From: JAVBQJ01 sp031549115
Lineage (GTDB): Bacteria; Verrucomicrobiota; Lentisphaeria; Victivallales; Victivallaceae
DNA length: 49,021 nucleotides
Assembly (NCBI GenBank): GCA_031549115.1
Contig: JAVBQJ010000093.1
Span: 1-49,021, forward strand
Direction: 5' to 3'
Shown piece after piece: positions 15,354 through 24,331 of this stretch. The notes under the pieces were generated by a model. It was not told the DNA's origin and ran no database searches. It saw nothing but the letters and a program-made list of their open reading frames with translations. A program made the translations under genes and the position numbers. Position 1 is the stretch's first letter; each line of letters opens with the position of its first letter.

Positions 15354-16493
15354 TCAGAAAGCGGCCAACTGGCGGCAGAAGGCGCGGTATTCATCCGCAC
15401 TCTTGTCGTAACCGTAGTCGATCAGCACCGAACGGTCGACGATATCGAGCGTCCGCTGGAACTTCTCTTTGGCATAGCTGATTTCGCCCTTGGCGAAGCG
15501 GTACGGATTCACTTCATCGCTGTAGAACGTCTTTTTGAGGATCGGTTCCCAGTTGGTGAAAATGTGCCGGCCGCTGTCGGCGATCCGCAACAGGCCGAAC
15601 TTCTCGGCAAACTGCTTGGCCATATCCGGGCACTCGAACGCCGCCACCACCGACAACGTGCCGGGGTCGTTTTCCTTGGCAATCCGGAAGCTCTTCGCGC
15701 CGGCCAATTCCTTCAGCGCGATGGCCTTGTGCTCATTCAAACGGCCGATAATGCGCTCCAGGCGCTTGTACTGTTCGAACAGAATCGCACCCTGGACTTC
15801 GGAAACCCGGAAGTTGAAGCCGGGGAAGAAGGGTTCGCTGATCGAATCGGCGTGATTACGCGTGTAGCAGCCGGCGTCATGAAGCATCAACGCGCGTTCG
15901 TAGACCGTGCGGCTGTCGGTCAGCAGCATGCCGCCTTCGCCGCACATGATATTCTTGAACACGTTGAAGCTGAACGCGCCCGCGTCGCCGATCGCGCCGG
16001 CGGAACGGCCGTCGGCATAGCGCAGTCCGACCGCCTGGCAGGCGTCCTCCACCACATAAATATTGTGCTTCTTCGCGATCGCGCAAATGGCGTCGAGGTT
16101 GCACAGACGGTTGTTGATGTGGACCGGGATCACCGCCTTGGTATTGGGGGTGATTCTGCGTTCGAAGTCTTCCGGGTCCAGGCACAGCGACTCGTCGACG
16201 TCGGCCAGCACCGGAATCGCGCCGGCCATCAACGCCGCCATCGCGCTCGCCACCCAGGTGTACGCCGGGACGATCACTTCATCGCCGTGTTTGAGCTTGA
16301 GGCCGACCATCGCCGAAATCAGGGCATTGGTGCCGCTGTTCATGCACAAGGCGTATTTGGAGCCGGTACGCTCGCACACTTTGGCTTCGAATTGTTCCGT
16401 GAAGCCGCCCTCGCCGCCGCGATAGCGCATAAATGCGCCGCTTTCGAACACTTTCGCGATGGCCGAAATTTCCTCATTGCCGCGTTCAAACAT
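15354..16493 (-). CDS. DegT/DnrJ/EryC1/StrS-family PLP aminotransferase
   Basis: A 379-residue sugar-aminotransferase-like enzyme. The family motifs are clear: SGTNALISAMVGL for the N-terminal helix, EVIVPAYTWVAS, VVEDACQAVG with the PLP-stacking and N1-binding residues (D150, Q153), and FSFNVFKNIMCGEGGM with the PLP lysine K180. Family members transfer an amino group to a keto-sugar for surface polysaccharides or antibiotics, or act as AHBA synthases. No nucleotide-sugar gene is adjacent, so the substrate is open. A candidate -10 TATAGT on the minus strand lies at 16563-16558. GGAAAGGGCGG precedes the ATG. Terminates at the hairpin 15303-15328. Confidence 0.88.
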   Translation of the reverse strand: MFERGNEEISAIAKVFESGAFMRYRGGEGGFTEQFEAKVCERTGSKYALCMNSGTNALISAMVGLKLKHGDEVIVPAYTWVASAMAALMAGAIPVLADVDESLCLDPEDFERRITPNTKAVIPVHINNRLCNLDAICAIAKKHNIYVVEDACQAVGLRYADGRSAGAIGDAGAFSFNVFKNIMCGEGGMLLTDSRTVYERALMLHDAGCYTRNHADSISEPFFPGFNFRVSEVQGAILFEQYKRLERIIGRLNEHKAIALKELAGAKSFRIAKENDPGTLSVVAAFECPDMAKQFAEKFGLLRIADSGRHIFTNWEPILKKTFYSDEVNPYRFAKGEISYAKEKFQRTLDIVDRSVLIDYGYDKSADEYRAFCRQLAAF

Positions 16494-16837
16494 CGTTCCG
16501 CCCTTTCCTTTGAAGTTCGAGAATTTTCCATGCTTCGACTTGTTGCTTGTTGCTATTACTATAGCCGCTCCGGCGCAAAAGCAAATGGCAAAAACTTGCG
16601 AAAAGTTGATTCTTCTTGCGATTTTGCCATTTTTTCAAAAAATCGTTGCCGGTCAGGGACTTTGACGGAGGAATACGGCATTCCGACTGGAAAAATCCCA
16701 AAACCGGAGTTATGGTATATTGCGGAGCAATCGCAAAAAACAACAACATTTAGCAACAAAATGCATTGGCGCAATCATCAAACTCCTGCTACAGTATGCT
16801 CCAGGGGTCAAAGCTGTCCAAAAAAGGGTAAAGAGAA
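16494..16837. promoter_or_regulatory. divergent promoter region
   Basis: An A/T-richer gap between the aminotransferase and amidohydrolase operons. On + a candidate promoter is TTGGCG (16766-16771), an 18-nt spacer and TACAGT (16790-16795), 42 nt before the start codon at 16838. On the minus strand TATAGT (16563-16558) could serve the aminotransferase. I see no gene or repeat in the rest. Confidence 0.4.
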
Positions 16838-17605
16838 ATGCAGGACTTGAAGTTTTTTGACGTAAATTGTCGCATCGGGGTGCCGATGAACAGCACTCGG
16901 GAGTTCGCCGCCGACGCTGGAAAGTTGCTGGCGGAAATGGATTATGCCGGGGTGGAAAAGGCAGTGATCTGCTACATCAACACCGCCCCCGCGGGCGCGG
17001 TGATGGGAAATCTGTACGTCGACCGGGCGCTGCAGCAGGATCCGAAGCAGCGGCTGACCGGCTGCTGGTGCGTCCTGCCGGAGTGCCTGGACGAGAAAAT
17101 GCCCGCCGGCGCGGACTTTTACCGGGCCATGCGCGACAACCGGGTGAAAATGGTGGAAATCTGTCCGACCTACCACCGCTGGGTGCCGCGCCGGATTTCG
17201 ATCGGCCGCCAGTTCGACGAATTCGCCGAACGCAATATCGTCGTGAAAATCAGCGTCGAAGAAGCCGGCGGCTGGGGCGGATTCTACGATCTGGTCGAAC
17301 GCTTCCCGAACAATCGCTTCCTGATCACCAATACCAATCTGTGGGGATGCGACCGCTATATCCGGCCGTTCTTTGAAACCACCGACAAGGTGTTCATGGA
17401 GATCTGCGAATACTGGGTCGCCGACGGCCTGGCCCAACTGGTCGCCAAATACGGCGCCGGCCAGCTGCTCTACGGTTCGGGCTACCCGTTCTGGAATCAC
17501 GCCAGCCAGATGATGAATATCCGACACGCGCAGATCGCGGAAGCCGACCGGCAGAAGATCGCCGCCGGAAACCTGGAACGTTTGTTGAGCGAGGTACAAT
17601 TATGA
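16838..17605 (+). CDS. amidohydrolase-2-like protein lacking metal ligands (probable pseudoenzyme)
   Basis: A 255-residue TIM-barrel protein related to the next gene but with all expected metal-binding positions changed. Where the partner has HGH at its N-terminus this protein has N10-C11-R12 (FFDVNCRIG). Where the partner has LFHTWGG it has VKISVEE. Where the partner has LGHSFCG it has ITNTNLWG. Where the partner has FGTDLPW it has YGSGYPFW. Barrel-forming segments and the terminal NLERLL helix are kept, and the reading frame is intact, which argues against simple decay. It overlaps the next start codon by four bases (ATGA), so the two are translationally coupled. A scaffold or regulatory partner role is inferred. 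Confidence 0.72.
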   Translation: MQDLKFFDVNCRIGVPMNSTREFAADAGKLLAEMDYAGVEKAVICYINTAPAGAVMGNLYVDRALQQDPKQRLTGCWCVLPECLDEKMPAGADFYRAMRDNRVKMVEICPTYHRWVPRRISIGRQFDEFAERNIVVKISVEEAGGWGGFYDLVERFPNNRFLITNTNLWGCDRYIRPFFETTDKVFMEICEYWVADGLAQLVAKYGAGQLLYGSGYPFWNHASQMMNIRHAQIAEADRQKIAAGNLERLLSEVQL

Positions 17606-18420
17606 GCATGAATCAACCTTTTGGGGCCAGCAAGCTGGGGCGGGCGTTCTGGGAAAACGAATCCGTACCCGAGTGCCCGATTTACGATATGCACGGACAT
17701 ATGGGTGCGCACAACGCGATCACCTTTCCCTTGACGGAGGCCGACGAGATGGCGGCGCATCTGAAACGCATCAACGGCAAGCTGGTGTTCTGCCACCACT
17801 GGGCGCTGTTCAGCCCGGATTTCACCAATACGGAATGCTATGAAATCGTCCGGCGCCACGCCGACCGGATGCGGATCTATATCGCCATCAATCCGCATTA
17901 TCCGGAGATCGTCCAGCACGATATGGACATGTACGACACCTGGAAACCGTTGGCGGTCGGCTTCAAAATCCTGCCCGATTACCATCAGGTCAAGGCCAGC
18001 GACAAGCGCTACGCGCCGGCGCTGGAACGGGCGGACGCCGAAAAGGCGCTGGTGCTGTTCCACACCTGGGGCGGCAGCCCGTTCGACGGCCCGGAGGAGA
18101 TGCGCAAGGTGATCGAAAAGTACCCGAACATCCGTTACATCCTCGGCCACTCGTTCTGCGGCCTGTGGGATGAAGCCACCCGGATGGTCAGGGATTTCCC
18201 CGAGAATGTCTATCTGGAATTGACCAGCATTCCGGGCAGCGCCGGCTCCATCGAGCAGCTCGTCGCCGGCGCCGGCTCCGACCGGATTCTATTTGGCACC
18301 GACCTGCCGTGGTTCGACGAATACCAGGCAGTCGGCGGTATCGTCGGAGCAAAGATCAGTGAGGATGACATGCACAACATCCTGCACCGCAACGCGCAAC
18401 GGCTGATCCCCGGTTTCTGA
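17602..18420 (+). CDS. amidohydrolase family protein (Amidohydro_2, metal dependent)
   Basis: 272 residues with the full set of amidohydrolase ligands: H31-G-H33 in MHGHMG, H154 in LFHTWGG, H183 in LGHSFCG and D234 in FGTDLPW. Members of this group (COG2159-like) include decarboxylases and hydrolases of small carboxylated or lactone substrates; nothing here fixes the substrate. Its start overlaps the stop of the related upstream gene, and an AraC regulator (6 nt downstream) and an MFS transporter follow, so the four genes form a small uptake-and-breakdown operon. Protein length and domain span are normal for the family. Confidence 0.85.
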   Translation: MSMNQPFGASKLGRAFWENESVPECPIYDMHGHMGAHNAITFPLTEADEMAAHLKRINGKLVFCHHWALFSPDFTNTECYEIVRRHADRMRIYIAINPHYPEIVQHDMDMYDTWKPLAVGFKILPDYHQVKASDKRYAPALERADAEKALVLFHTWGGSPFDGPEEMRKVIEKYPNIRYILGHSFCGLWDEATRMVRDFPENVYLELTSIPGSAGSIEQLVAGAGSDRILFGTDLPWFDEYQAVGGIVGAKISEDDMHNILHRNAQRLIPGF

Positions 18421-18426
18421 CGCGAC

Positions 18427-19311
18427 ATGGCGGACGATGAACCCAACGATATTATGAAGCACCCGTCCCGGTGGCGGCTGGTCAGCGCTTTCGCGCCGAT
18501 CGAGGCGACACCGGTACGGGACGCGGAAAACGCGGCCTGGCATCAACGCCATCAGCATGCGCACCAGCATATCGAGTTCATGTTTGCCGAATCCGGCGAG
18601 GTGAACTGCCTTTTTCAGCATGAGGTGTACCGGATCTGCGCCGGTACCTGGATGGTATTTCATCGCGGCGACATCCACGATTACGGCTATACGCCGTCGG
18701 CCGACAATGCGCTGCACTGGTGGTTTCACCTGATGCACGATTCGCTGATGGTCCGCCAGGTCCAGATCCAGGCGGGGCGCTACAACTCCATCGGGGAAAT
18801 CTACCAGATCGACGACATCGTCTTCTCCAACTGGTTCAGCCATGAATTCGACCGGCTCCGGCACGCCGCGCTGCCCAAAGACATCGTCCGCGACAATGTC
18901 ATGGCGCTGCTGGGCGTGCTCATGATCCGGCTGCGGGAGGCCATGCTGCAGCCGCCCGACGACAAAAACCGCCACGTGCAAATCGTCCGGTTGATCGAAC
19001 GGCTGATCGCGGAACAGAAGGGCAAGAACATTTACGGCCGGAAAATCGCGGAAATGGCGGGTTACAGCCATTTTCACTTCCTGCGCATTTTCAAACAGGT
19101 CACCGGGATGACGCTGAACCGCTACGTCGACAAGGTGCGCTTCAGCGAATTCAATTCGCTGCTCGAAGCGGGGCTGCGGCGCAAGGAAATCGCCGAAAAA
19201 CTCGGCTTCTCCTCGGTCAGCGCCCTTTCGCACTGGTGCGAAAAATACAAAACACAGCTCCGCGACCCGCTGAAGAGCGTTGAAAATGGTTTTTCCGACT
19301 GGCAAAATTGA
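18427..19311 (+). CDS. AraC-family transcriptional regulator with cupin sensor
   Basis: A 294-residue regulator. The N-terminal cupin (about 20-130) has a His-rich start WHQRHQHAHQHIEFMF and the fold phrase VYRICAGTWMVFHRGDIH. The C-terminal helix-turn-helix pair (about 195-285) is less canonical but recognisable in NIYGRKIAEMAGYSHFHFLR and KEIAEKLGFSSVSALSHWCE. It is inside the amidohydrolase operon and presumably controls it in response to the substrate carried by the MFS protein downstream. The ATG at 18427 has only a weak Shine-Dalgarno and may rely on coupling to the upstream stop six bases earlier; the in-frame ATG at 18454 is an alternative. Confidence 0.88.
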   Translation: MADDEPNDIMKHPSRWRLVSAFAPIEATPVRDAENAAWHQRHQHAHQHIEFMFAESGEVNCLFQHEVYRICAGTWMVFHRGDIHDYGYTPSADNALHWWFHLMHDSLMVRQVQIQAGRYNSIGEIYQIDDIVFSNWFSHEFDRLRHAALPKDIVRDNVMALLGVLMIRLREAMLQPPDDKNRHVQIVRLIERLIAEQKGKNIYGRKIAEMAGYSHFHFLRIFKQVTGMTLNRYVDKVRFSEFNSLLEAGLRRKEIAEKLGFSSVSALSHWCEKYKTQLRDPLKSVENGFSDWQN

Positions 19312-19367
19312 ATTCCGATGGTATTTTATCCGGCAACAGGGAAACCACCAGGGAGTGTAGTTGCATT

Positions 19368-20693
19368 ATGAAAGCATCTGTTCCGCCTCCAGCCGACCGT
19401 AACCACCAATTGGCCGAACGGTATTCGATCCTTTCCGCCTGTTTCGGCGCCACCGGGGATGTGACTCTGTCCGACAGCGCCGTGATCATCCTGTATGCCA
19501 CCATGCTCGGCGCCGGGGATATGTTCGCGATGATCACCACCGCGCTGCTGCCGCTGATGAACGGCCTATTCGTATTGCCGATGGCGTGGCTGACCGGCAA
19601 GTTCGGCACCCGCTGTATCATCCTGCGTTCGGTGGCCTGCGCTTTCGTGGCGTATCTGTTGATCGCGGCGGCGCCGTTTTTCGGCAACGCGCAGGCGACC
19701 GTGCTGCTCGGTATGCTGATTCTGTTTTCGTTCTGCTGCACCGGTTATGTCGCCGGGTGGTTTCCGATGCTGGACACCTTTCTTTCCACCGAACGCCGCA
19801 GTCATTATTTCGGCAGGATGCGTTTTTCCTGGCAGTTATCGGCGGCGCTTTTCATCTTCGGAGTCGGGTTGGTGATCGGCCAAAATCCGGCGGTGTGGCA
19901 ACTGCAGCTGGTGCTGCTGGTGGCCTCGATCCTCTTTTTCGGCCGCTTTGTTTTCATCGCTAAAATACCGGCTTTTCCCGCGCCCGAAGAAAAACCCGCG
20001 TTCGACTTCAAAAGCGGACTGGCCACCGCGCTGGCCAACAAGCCCCTGACCGGTTATTCGGTCTACTTGTTCGTCCTGAACCTGGCCGCGGTCGGAACGA
20101 TTCCCCTGGTGACGTTGTACCTGAAGCGGCAACTGGGCGCGCCGGACAATATCGTGGTATTGATCTCCTCGATCACACTCTCCGGCATGCTGCTCGGTTC
20201 GCTGGTCGCGGGAAAAATCGTCCGTTGGCTCGGTATCAAGTACACGTTGCTCGGCGTGCACATCATGTACGCTGTCACCAATCTGTCGTTATTTTTCATC
20301 GGCTCCAATCTGACGCCGATGACGGCATACGTGGCAATCGCGGTACTCGCGTTCTGCTACTGCTTCACCGCGGCGACCGCCAATGTCGCCAGCACCGTCG
20401 AAATGATGGCGCTGGCAACGCCGGGAAACAAGGCGATGGCGATGGCCTTCTGCGGCAGCCTGGGGAGCACCGGGAGCGGTCTCTCGCGCATGGTCTCGTC
20501 GCTGATTCTGGGTTCCGGGATGCTGGCGGCGGAGTGGAGCGTCGGCAGTTGGAAATTCTGCCACTACCAGAGCCTGTTTCTGGTCTACGCGGTGGCGATC
20601 GTCTTCGCCGCCATGCTGCTGGTGGTGGTGCCGGCGATCTTCCCCAAAGGCGAATACCGCTATTCGGAACACGATCTGCCGAGCCGCAAGTAA
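19368..20693 (+). CDS. major facilitator superfamily transporter
   Basis: 441 residues from the ATG at 19368, which has GGGAG 12 bases upstream. A longer frame from a TTG at 19308 overlaps the previous gene and has no ribosome-binding site. The protein has many hydrophobic segments, about 10-12, in two halves separated by a charged loop (FPAPEEKPAFDFKSG). The loop LTGKFGTRCIILRS fits the MFS motif A position between helices 2 and 3. Substrate cannot be inferred, but its place after two amidohydrolase paralogues and an AraC regulator suggests uptake of the amidohydrolase substrate or export of its product. Converges on the aldo/keto reductase with a 3-nt gap. Confidence 0.85.
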   Translation: MKASVPPPADRNHQLAERYSILSACFGATGDVTLSDSAVIILYATMLGAGDMFAMITTALLPLMNGLFVLPMAWLTGKFGTRCIILRSVACAFVAYLLIAAAPFFGNAQATVLLGMLILFSFCCTGYVAGWFPMLDTFLSTERRSHYFGRMRFSWQLSAALFIFGVGLVIGQNPAVWQLQLVLLVASILFFGRFVFIAKIPAFPAPEEKPAFDFKSGLATALANKPLTGYSVYLFVLNLAAVGTIPLVTLYLKRQLGAPDNIVVLISSITLSGMLLGSLVAGKIVRWLGIKYTLLGVHIMYAVTNLSLFFIGSNLTPMTAYVAIAVLAFCYCFTAATANVASTVEMMALATPGNKAMAMAFCGSLGSTGSGLSRMVSSLILGSGMLAAEWSVGSWKFCHYQSLFLVYAVAIVFAAMLLVVVPAIFPKGEYRYSEHDLPSRK

Positions 20694-20696
20694 ATA

Positions 20697-21689
20697 TCAG
20701 TGCGACCGCCCGTCCGGCGTGAAGAACGGTTCGTTCCGCACCAATGCCAGCTCCCGGAGCAGGACCGACTCGTCCGCCGGTGACAGCGGCTGCGCCAGTA
20801 CCTCGCGGATGTGCTCGACCACAAACGAAAAGCTTTTGAAATTCCCGGGCGGCACGAGCACATCGGCTCCCGCAGCGAAGGTATAACGCAATGCCGCCAA
20901 CGCCAGCGCTTCGTCCGCGGGATCGATCGGCTTGCACCAGGACTTCGGGTAACCGGAATCCTTCTGTTCTCCAGGGCGCCACGCCCGAAGCACCAGCGAC
21001 TTCATCCCCAACAGACCGATGCCGCGCGCGGCAATCTCCCGTTCGAGCTTGCGGCCGATCCCGGCCCCCATCTCCAACTGCCAATTGACCGGAAACATCA
21101 CGGTATCGAAGTCGTACAGCGACAGCGCTTTCAGCGCCGCTTGCTCCGAATGCGCGGTAAAGCCCAGTTTCCGTATCCGCCCCGCACGCTTCGCGGCAAT
21201 CAGAAACGGCATCACGCCGTCCGCCGTGAACGCCGCCTCGACATCCTCTTCGGAACTCAACGCGTGCAACTGGTATACGTCAAACCAATCGGTATGAAGC
21301 ATCCGGAACGAGTTCTCGAATTCCGGCTCCGCCTCCGCCCGTTTCCGGCACGCGGTTTTGCACGCCAGATAGATATCCTTGCGGCAGGGCCGCAACGAAA
21401 CGCCCAACTTCTCCTGCGCATCGCCGTAGGTCGGCGCCACGTCGAAATAATTGACGCCGCGCTCCCGCGCCCATGCCACATAACGGTCCGAAGCCTCCTG
21501 CCCGTCCGACATCGAAACGATACCGCCGTATATCACCGGAAACACCCGGAACCCGGTTTTGCCCAGCGGCCGGCGCAAATCGGAGGACTCCGATTCCTTG
21601 AGACATTGCCGCACACACCCGCTTGTCGAAGCCAACGCTCCCGCCGCTCCGGCAACCGCCGCCATCTTCAAAAATTCCCGCCGATTCAT
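20697..21689 (-). CDS. exported aldo/keto reductase with Tat signal
   Basis: A 330-residue protein. The N-terminus NRREFLKMAAV is a twin-arginine signal followed by a hydrophobic stretch and STSGC (C25), which could be a lipobox. The AKR barrel follows with the catalytic tetrad D83 and Y88 (YFDVAPTYG), K111 (ACKT) and H142 (YQLHALS). A late cofactor-region segment is ADVLVPPGNFKSF. Tat export fits a protein that folds around NAD(P) in the cytoplasm before export. Similar Tat-exported AKRs are widespread in gut and PVC bacteria, but their substrates are mostly unknown. GGGGGAG precedes the ATG. Confidence 0.87.
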   Translation of the reverse strand: MNRREFLKMAAVAGAAGALASTSGCVRQCLKESESSDLRRPLGKTGFRVFPVIYGGIVSMSDGQEASDRYVAWARERGVNYFDVAPTYGDAQEKLGVSLRPCRKDIYLACKTACRKRAEAEPEFENSFRMLHTDWFDVYQLHALSSEEDVEAAFTADGVMPFLIAAKRAGRIRKLGFTAHSEQAALKALSLYDFDTVMFPVNWQLEMGAGIGRKLEREIAARGIGLLGMKSLVLRAWRPGEQKDSGYPKSWCKPIDPADEALALAALRYTFAAGADVLVPPGNFKSFSFVVEHIREVLAQPLSPADESVLLRELALVRNEPFFTPDGRSH

Positions 21690-21782
21690 AGCTCCCCCCT
21701 TTCATTGCTTCAACCCAAGCTCATCTTTTGCCCAACGAGGCAAAAAATCAACACAAAAAGGTTTGGGAAAAGGTGGGGTGGT

Positions 21783-21818
21783 TTGGATGGGAGGAAAAGG
21801 ACCTTTCCTCCCATCCAA
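21783..21818. repeat. perfect 15-bp hairpin downstream of miaB
   Basis: TTGGATGGGAGGAAA (21783-21797) and TTTCCTCCCATCCAA (21804-21818) are exact complements around AGGACC. It lies 16 nt beyond the miaB stop codon and 93 nt upstream of the aldo/keto reductase start. No clean T-run follows on the minus strand, so it may be a processing or attenuation signal rather than a classic terminator. Confidence 0.7.
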
Positions 21819-21834
21819 GACGCACGCCATCTTA

Positions 21835-23178
21835 TCAATCCCGGACGCCGGGGCCGAAGAGGGACATAGCGGTGGCGAAGTGAATCGGAACCATGGCGAG
21901 TCCGCCGGGTTGCATCCCCGGTTCCGGGAAAAAAATCACGGTTTTGCCGGTCGAGGTTTTGCCGGACCAGCGTTCCATGTTGCGGGCGCTCGGCCCTTCG
22001 ATCAGCACTTCGAGCGTCTGGCCGATCAGGCTGCGATTGCGCGCCAGGGTGCGCCGCTCGAGGTCGCCGAGGAGCAGTTGATTGCGCTCCTCCTTGACCG
22101 CCTGCGGCACCGAATCCGCCAATTCGCCCGACTTGGTGCCGGGGCGCGGCGAATACTTGAAAATATAGGCCTGATCGAAGCCGACGCGCTCCATCAGTTC
22201 CCGGGTCTGCCCGAAATCCTCGTCGGTTTCGCCGGGGAAGCCGACGATCACGTCGGTGGAAAAGGTCAGCTCCGGCATCCGGCGCTGAATTTCCCGAACG
22301 ATTTCCCAGTAGGAGTCGGGGGAATACTGCCGGTTCATCGCGGCGAGGATCCGGGCCGAACCGGATTGCAGCGGCAGATGAATGTTGCGGCAGATTTTCG
22401 GGTTGCGTTCGATGGTTTCGATCAGCCGCCGGTTGAAATAGCTCGGATACGGCGAGGTAAACCGGATGCGGGCGATGCCGTCAATCCGGCATAGCGATTC
22501 CAACAGTTCGGCAAAGGGCGAATGCTCCGGCGCCGGCGGATCGATATTGCCGTTGAGCCCATACGCCGCGACATTCTGCCCCAGCAGCAGAATCTCGCGG
22601 ACGCCGTCATCGGCCAGCCGCTGCGCTTCGGCGAGAATATCTGCCGCTTCACGGCTGATTTCCCGGCCGCGCACATACGGAACGATGCAATACGAACAAA
22701 AACGGTTGCAGCCGCGGGTGATCGCGATCGACGCCTGAAACGGCGTATAGCGCTCCGCCGCGGAGTGTTCGTCCAGACTGGTCAACACCTCCGGCGACAT
22801 CGCGGTTTCGGCGAGCTGGCGCCGTTCGGCGCGCAGCGACTCGACCAATTCGGGCAGCTTGTGCAATTGCCCGGTGCCGAGCACGAAATCCAGATGCGGC
22901 AGCGTTTCGAACAAGGCGGCGCCGCGATTCTGGGCCATGCAGCCGATCACGCCGATCATCAGATCGGGGTTGCGCAGCTTGAGCTTTTTCATGAATCCGA
23001 TCTTGCCGACGGCCTTGCGCTCGGCCTGTTCGCGCACGCTGCAGGTGTTGAAAATCAACACATCCGCCTCGTCTTCGCGCGCGACCATCCGGTGTCCGTG
23101 CTTTTCCAGCGCCCCCGCCAATGCTTCGGAGTCGCGTTCGTTCATCTGGCAGCCGTAGGTTTTGATGTAAATGCGCAT
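21835..23178 (-). CDS. miaB: tRNA-2-methylthio-N6-dimethylallyladenosine synthase MiaB
   Basis: 447 residues from the ATG at 23178 (MRIYIKTYGCQMNERDSE); the frame also opens at a TTG seven codons earlier, which is less likely. MiaB adds the methylthio group to i6A37 of tRNAs reading codons starting with U. The N-terminal UPF0004 domain has its three cluster-binding cysteines (in TYGCQMN, FNTCSVRE and VIGCMAQ). The radical SAM domain has RGCNRFCSYCIVPYVRGRE with CxxxCxxC. The C-terminal TRAM domain includes IGQTLEVLIEGPS. Length is normal. It follows proB on the same strand with a 17-nt gap. Confidence 0.95.
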   Translation of the reverse strand: MRIYIKTYGCQMNERDSEALAGALEKHGHRMVAREDEADVLIFNTCSVREQAERKAVGKIGFMKKLKLRNPDLMIGVIGCMAQNRGAALFETLPHLDFVLGTGQLHKLPELVESLRAERRQLAETAMSPEVLTSLDEHSAAERYTPFQASIAITRGCNRFCSYCIVPYVRGREISREAADILAEAQRLADDGVREILLLGQNVAAYGLNGNIDPPAPEHSPFAELLESLCRIDGIARIRFTSPYPSYFNRRLIETIERNPKICRNIHLPLQSGSARILAAMNRQYSPDSYWEIVREIQRRMPELTFSTDVIVGFPGETDEDFGQTRELMERVGFDQAYIFKYSPRPGTKSGELADSVPQAVKEERNQLLLGDLERRTLARNRSLIGQTLEVLIEGPSARNMERWSGKTSTGKTVIFFPEPGMQPGGLAMVPIHFATAMSLFGPGVRD

Positions 23179-23195
23179 GGGTCCCGTATTTCCCG

Positions 23196-24320
23196 TCAAT
23201 CCTGCACCGTAACCATGTTGTCGCGGTGAATCAATTCAATTTCCGCATCCTCGCCGAGCAGCGCCGTCAATTCGGTGCCGCGCAGCCCCTTGATGCGCTC
23301 GCATTCGTCGCTGGCGTAATTGGTGAGGCCGCGCCCGACCACCACGCCCGCTTCGGAACGTATTTCCAGCGTGTCGCCGCGCTTGAACTTCCCCGAGACA
23401 GCCACCACGCCTGAGGGCAGCAGGCTCTTACCGCGCGTTCCGACCGCCAGCGCCGCCCCGGCGTCGATGGTGACGACGCCGGCTTTGGAGGCGAAAAACT
23501 GAATCCAGCGCTTGCGCGAACGCATCGGCGAATGGTGCGGCAAAAACAGCGTGCCGACATCTTCCCCCTTCATGATCGACTGGAGAATGCCGTCGATCCG
23601 GCCGTCGGCAATCCACAGATGTTCGCCCGCGCCGGTGACCACGGCGGCCGCCTTCAGCTTCGACGTCATCCCGCCGATCGACAGCTCGGCGTTGTCGGTG
23701 CCGGTCGCCGCCTGGTAATACCGCTCGTCCAGCGTCTCCACCACCGAAACCCGCTCGCCCAGCGTGCCGTCCTCGTTGCGGTCGCGCAACCCCTGCTCGG
23801 TGGTCAGGATGATGGTCAGCTGCGCCCGCATCATCGTCGCCAGCATCCCCGCCAGCGTGTCGTTGTCGCCGAACTTGATTTCAGCGACCGACACCGAATC
23901 GTTTTCGTTGATGATCGGCAGCACGTCCCTCTCCCACAACGCATGCAGGCAATTCGACACATGCAAATAGCGTTCGCGCGAACGCAGATCCGCCGCGGTC
24001 AGCAGCAGCTGCGCGGTGGCGAAGCCGTATTTGCGGCATTCGTCGTCGTACAGCGACATCAGTTTGCTCTGCCCGATCGCCGCCAGCGCCTGCACCTTGG
24101 CCAACTGCTTCGGCCGCTTTTTCAACTGAATCTGGCGCATGCCGGTGCCGACCGCGCCGGAACTCACCAACATCACCTGCAACCCGGCTTCCCGCATCGC
24201 GGCGATCCCGGAAATCAACTTGGCCATACAACCCGGATCGGTCAACAGCCGGGTCCCCGCTTTCACCACCACCTGACGGCAATCGCGCCACAGATTCTTA
24301 CGCGCTTCCAGATTGTCCAT
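23196..24320 (-). CDS. proB: glutamate 5-kinase
   Basis: 374 residues from the ATG at 24320, preceded by AGGAAACGTT. It phosphorylates glutamate in the first step of proline synthesis. The amino-acid kinase domain shows VVVKAGTRLLTD, LVSSGAVGTGM, the PIINENDSVSVAEIKFGDND substrate-binding segment and the GGMTSKLKAA loop. A C-terminal PUA domain (about residues 280-370) includes GVVAVSGKFKRGDTLEI. The frame can be read further upstream, but those residues overlap the paaK gene and have no family similarity. proA is not in the window. It lies 11 nt after paaK. Confidence 0.95.
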   Translation of the reverse strand: MDNLEARKNLWRDCRQVVVKAGTRLLTDPGCMAKLISGIAAMREAGLQVMLVSSGAVGTGMRQIQLKKRPKQLAKVQALAAIGQSKLMSLYDDECRKYGFATAQLLLTAADLRSRERYLHVSNCLHALWERDVLPIINENDSVSVAEIKFGDNDTLAGMLATMMRAQLTIILTTEQGLRDRNEDGTLGERVSVVETLDERYYQAATGTDNAELSIGGMTSKLKAAAVVTGAGEHLWIADGRIDGILQSIMKGEDVGTLFLPHHSPMRSRKRWIQFFASKAGVVTIDAGAALAVGTRGKSLLPSGVVAVSGKFKRGDTLEIRSEAGVVVGRGLTNYASDECERIKGLRGTELTALLGEDAEIELIHRDNMVTVQD

Positions 24321-24331
24321 AACGTTTCCTG

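Noticed and set aside
19308..19367. TTG start for the MFS transporter
   Set aside because: Overlaps the preceding AraC gene and lacks a ribosome-binding site; ATG at 19368 is preferred.
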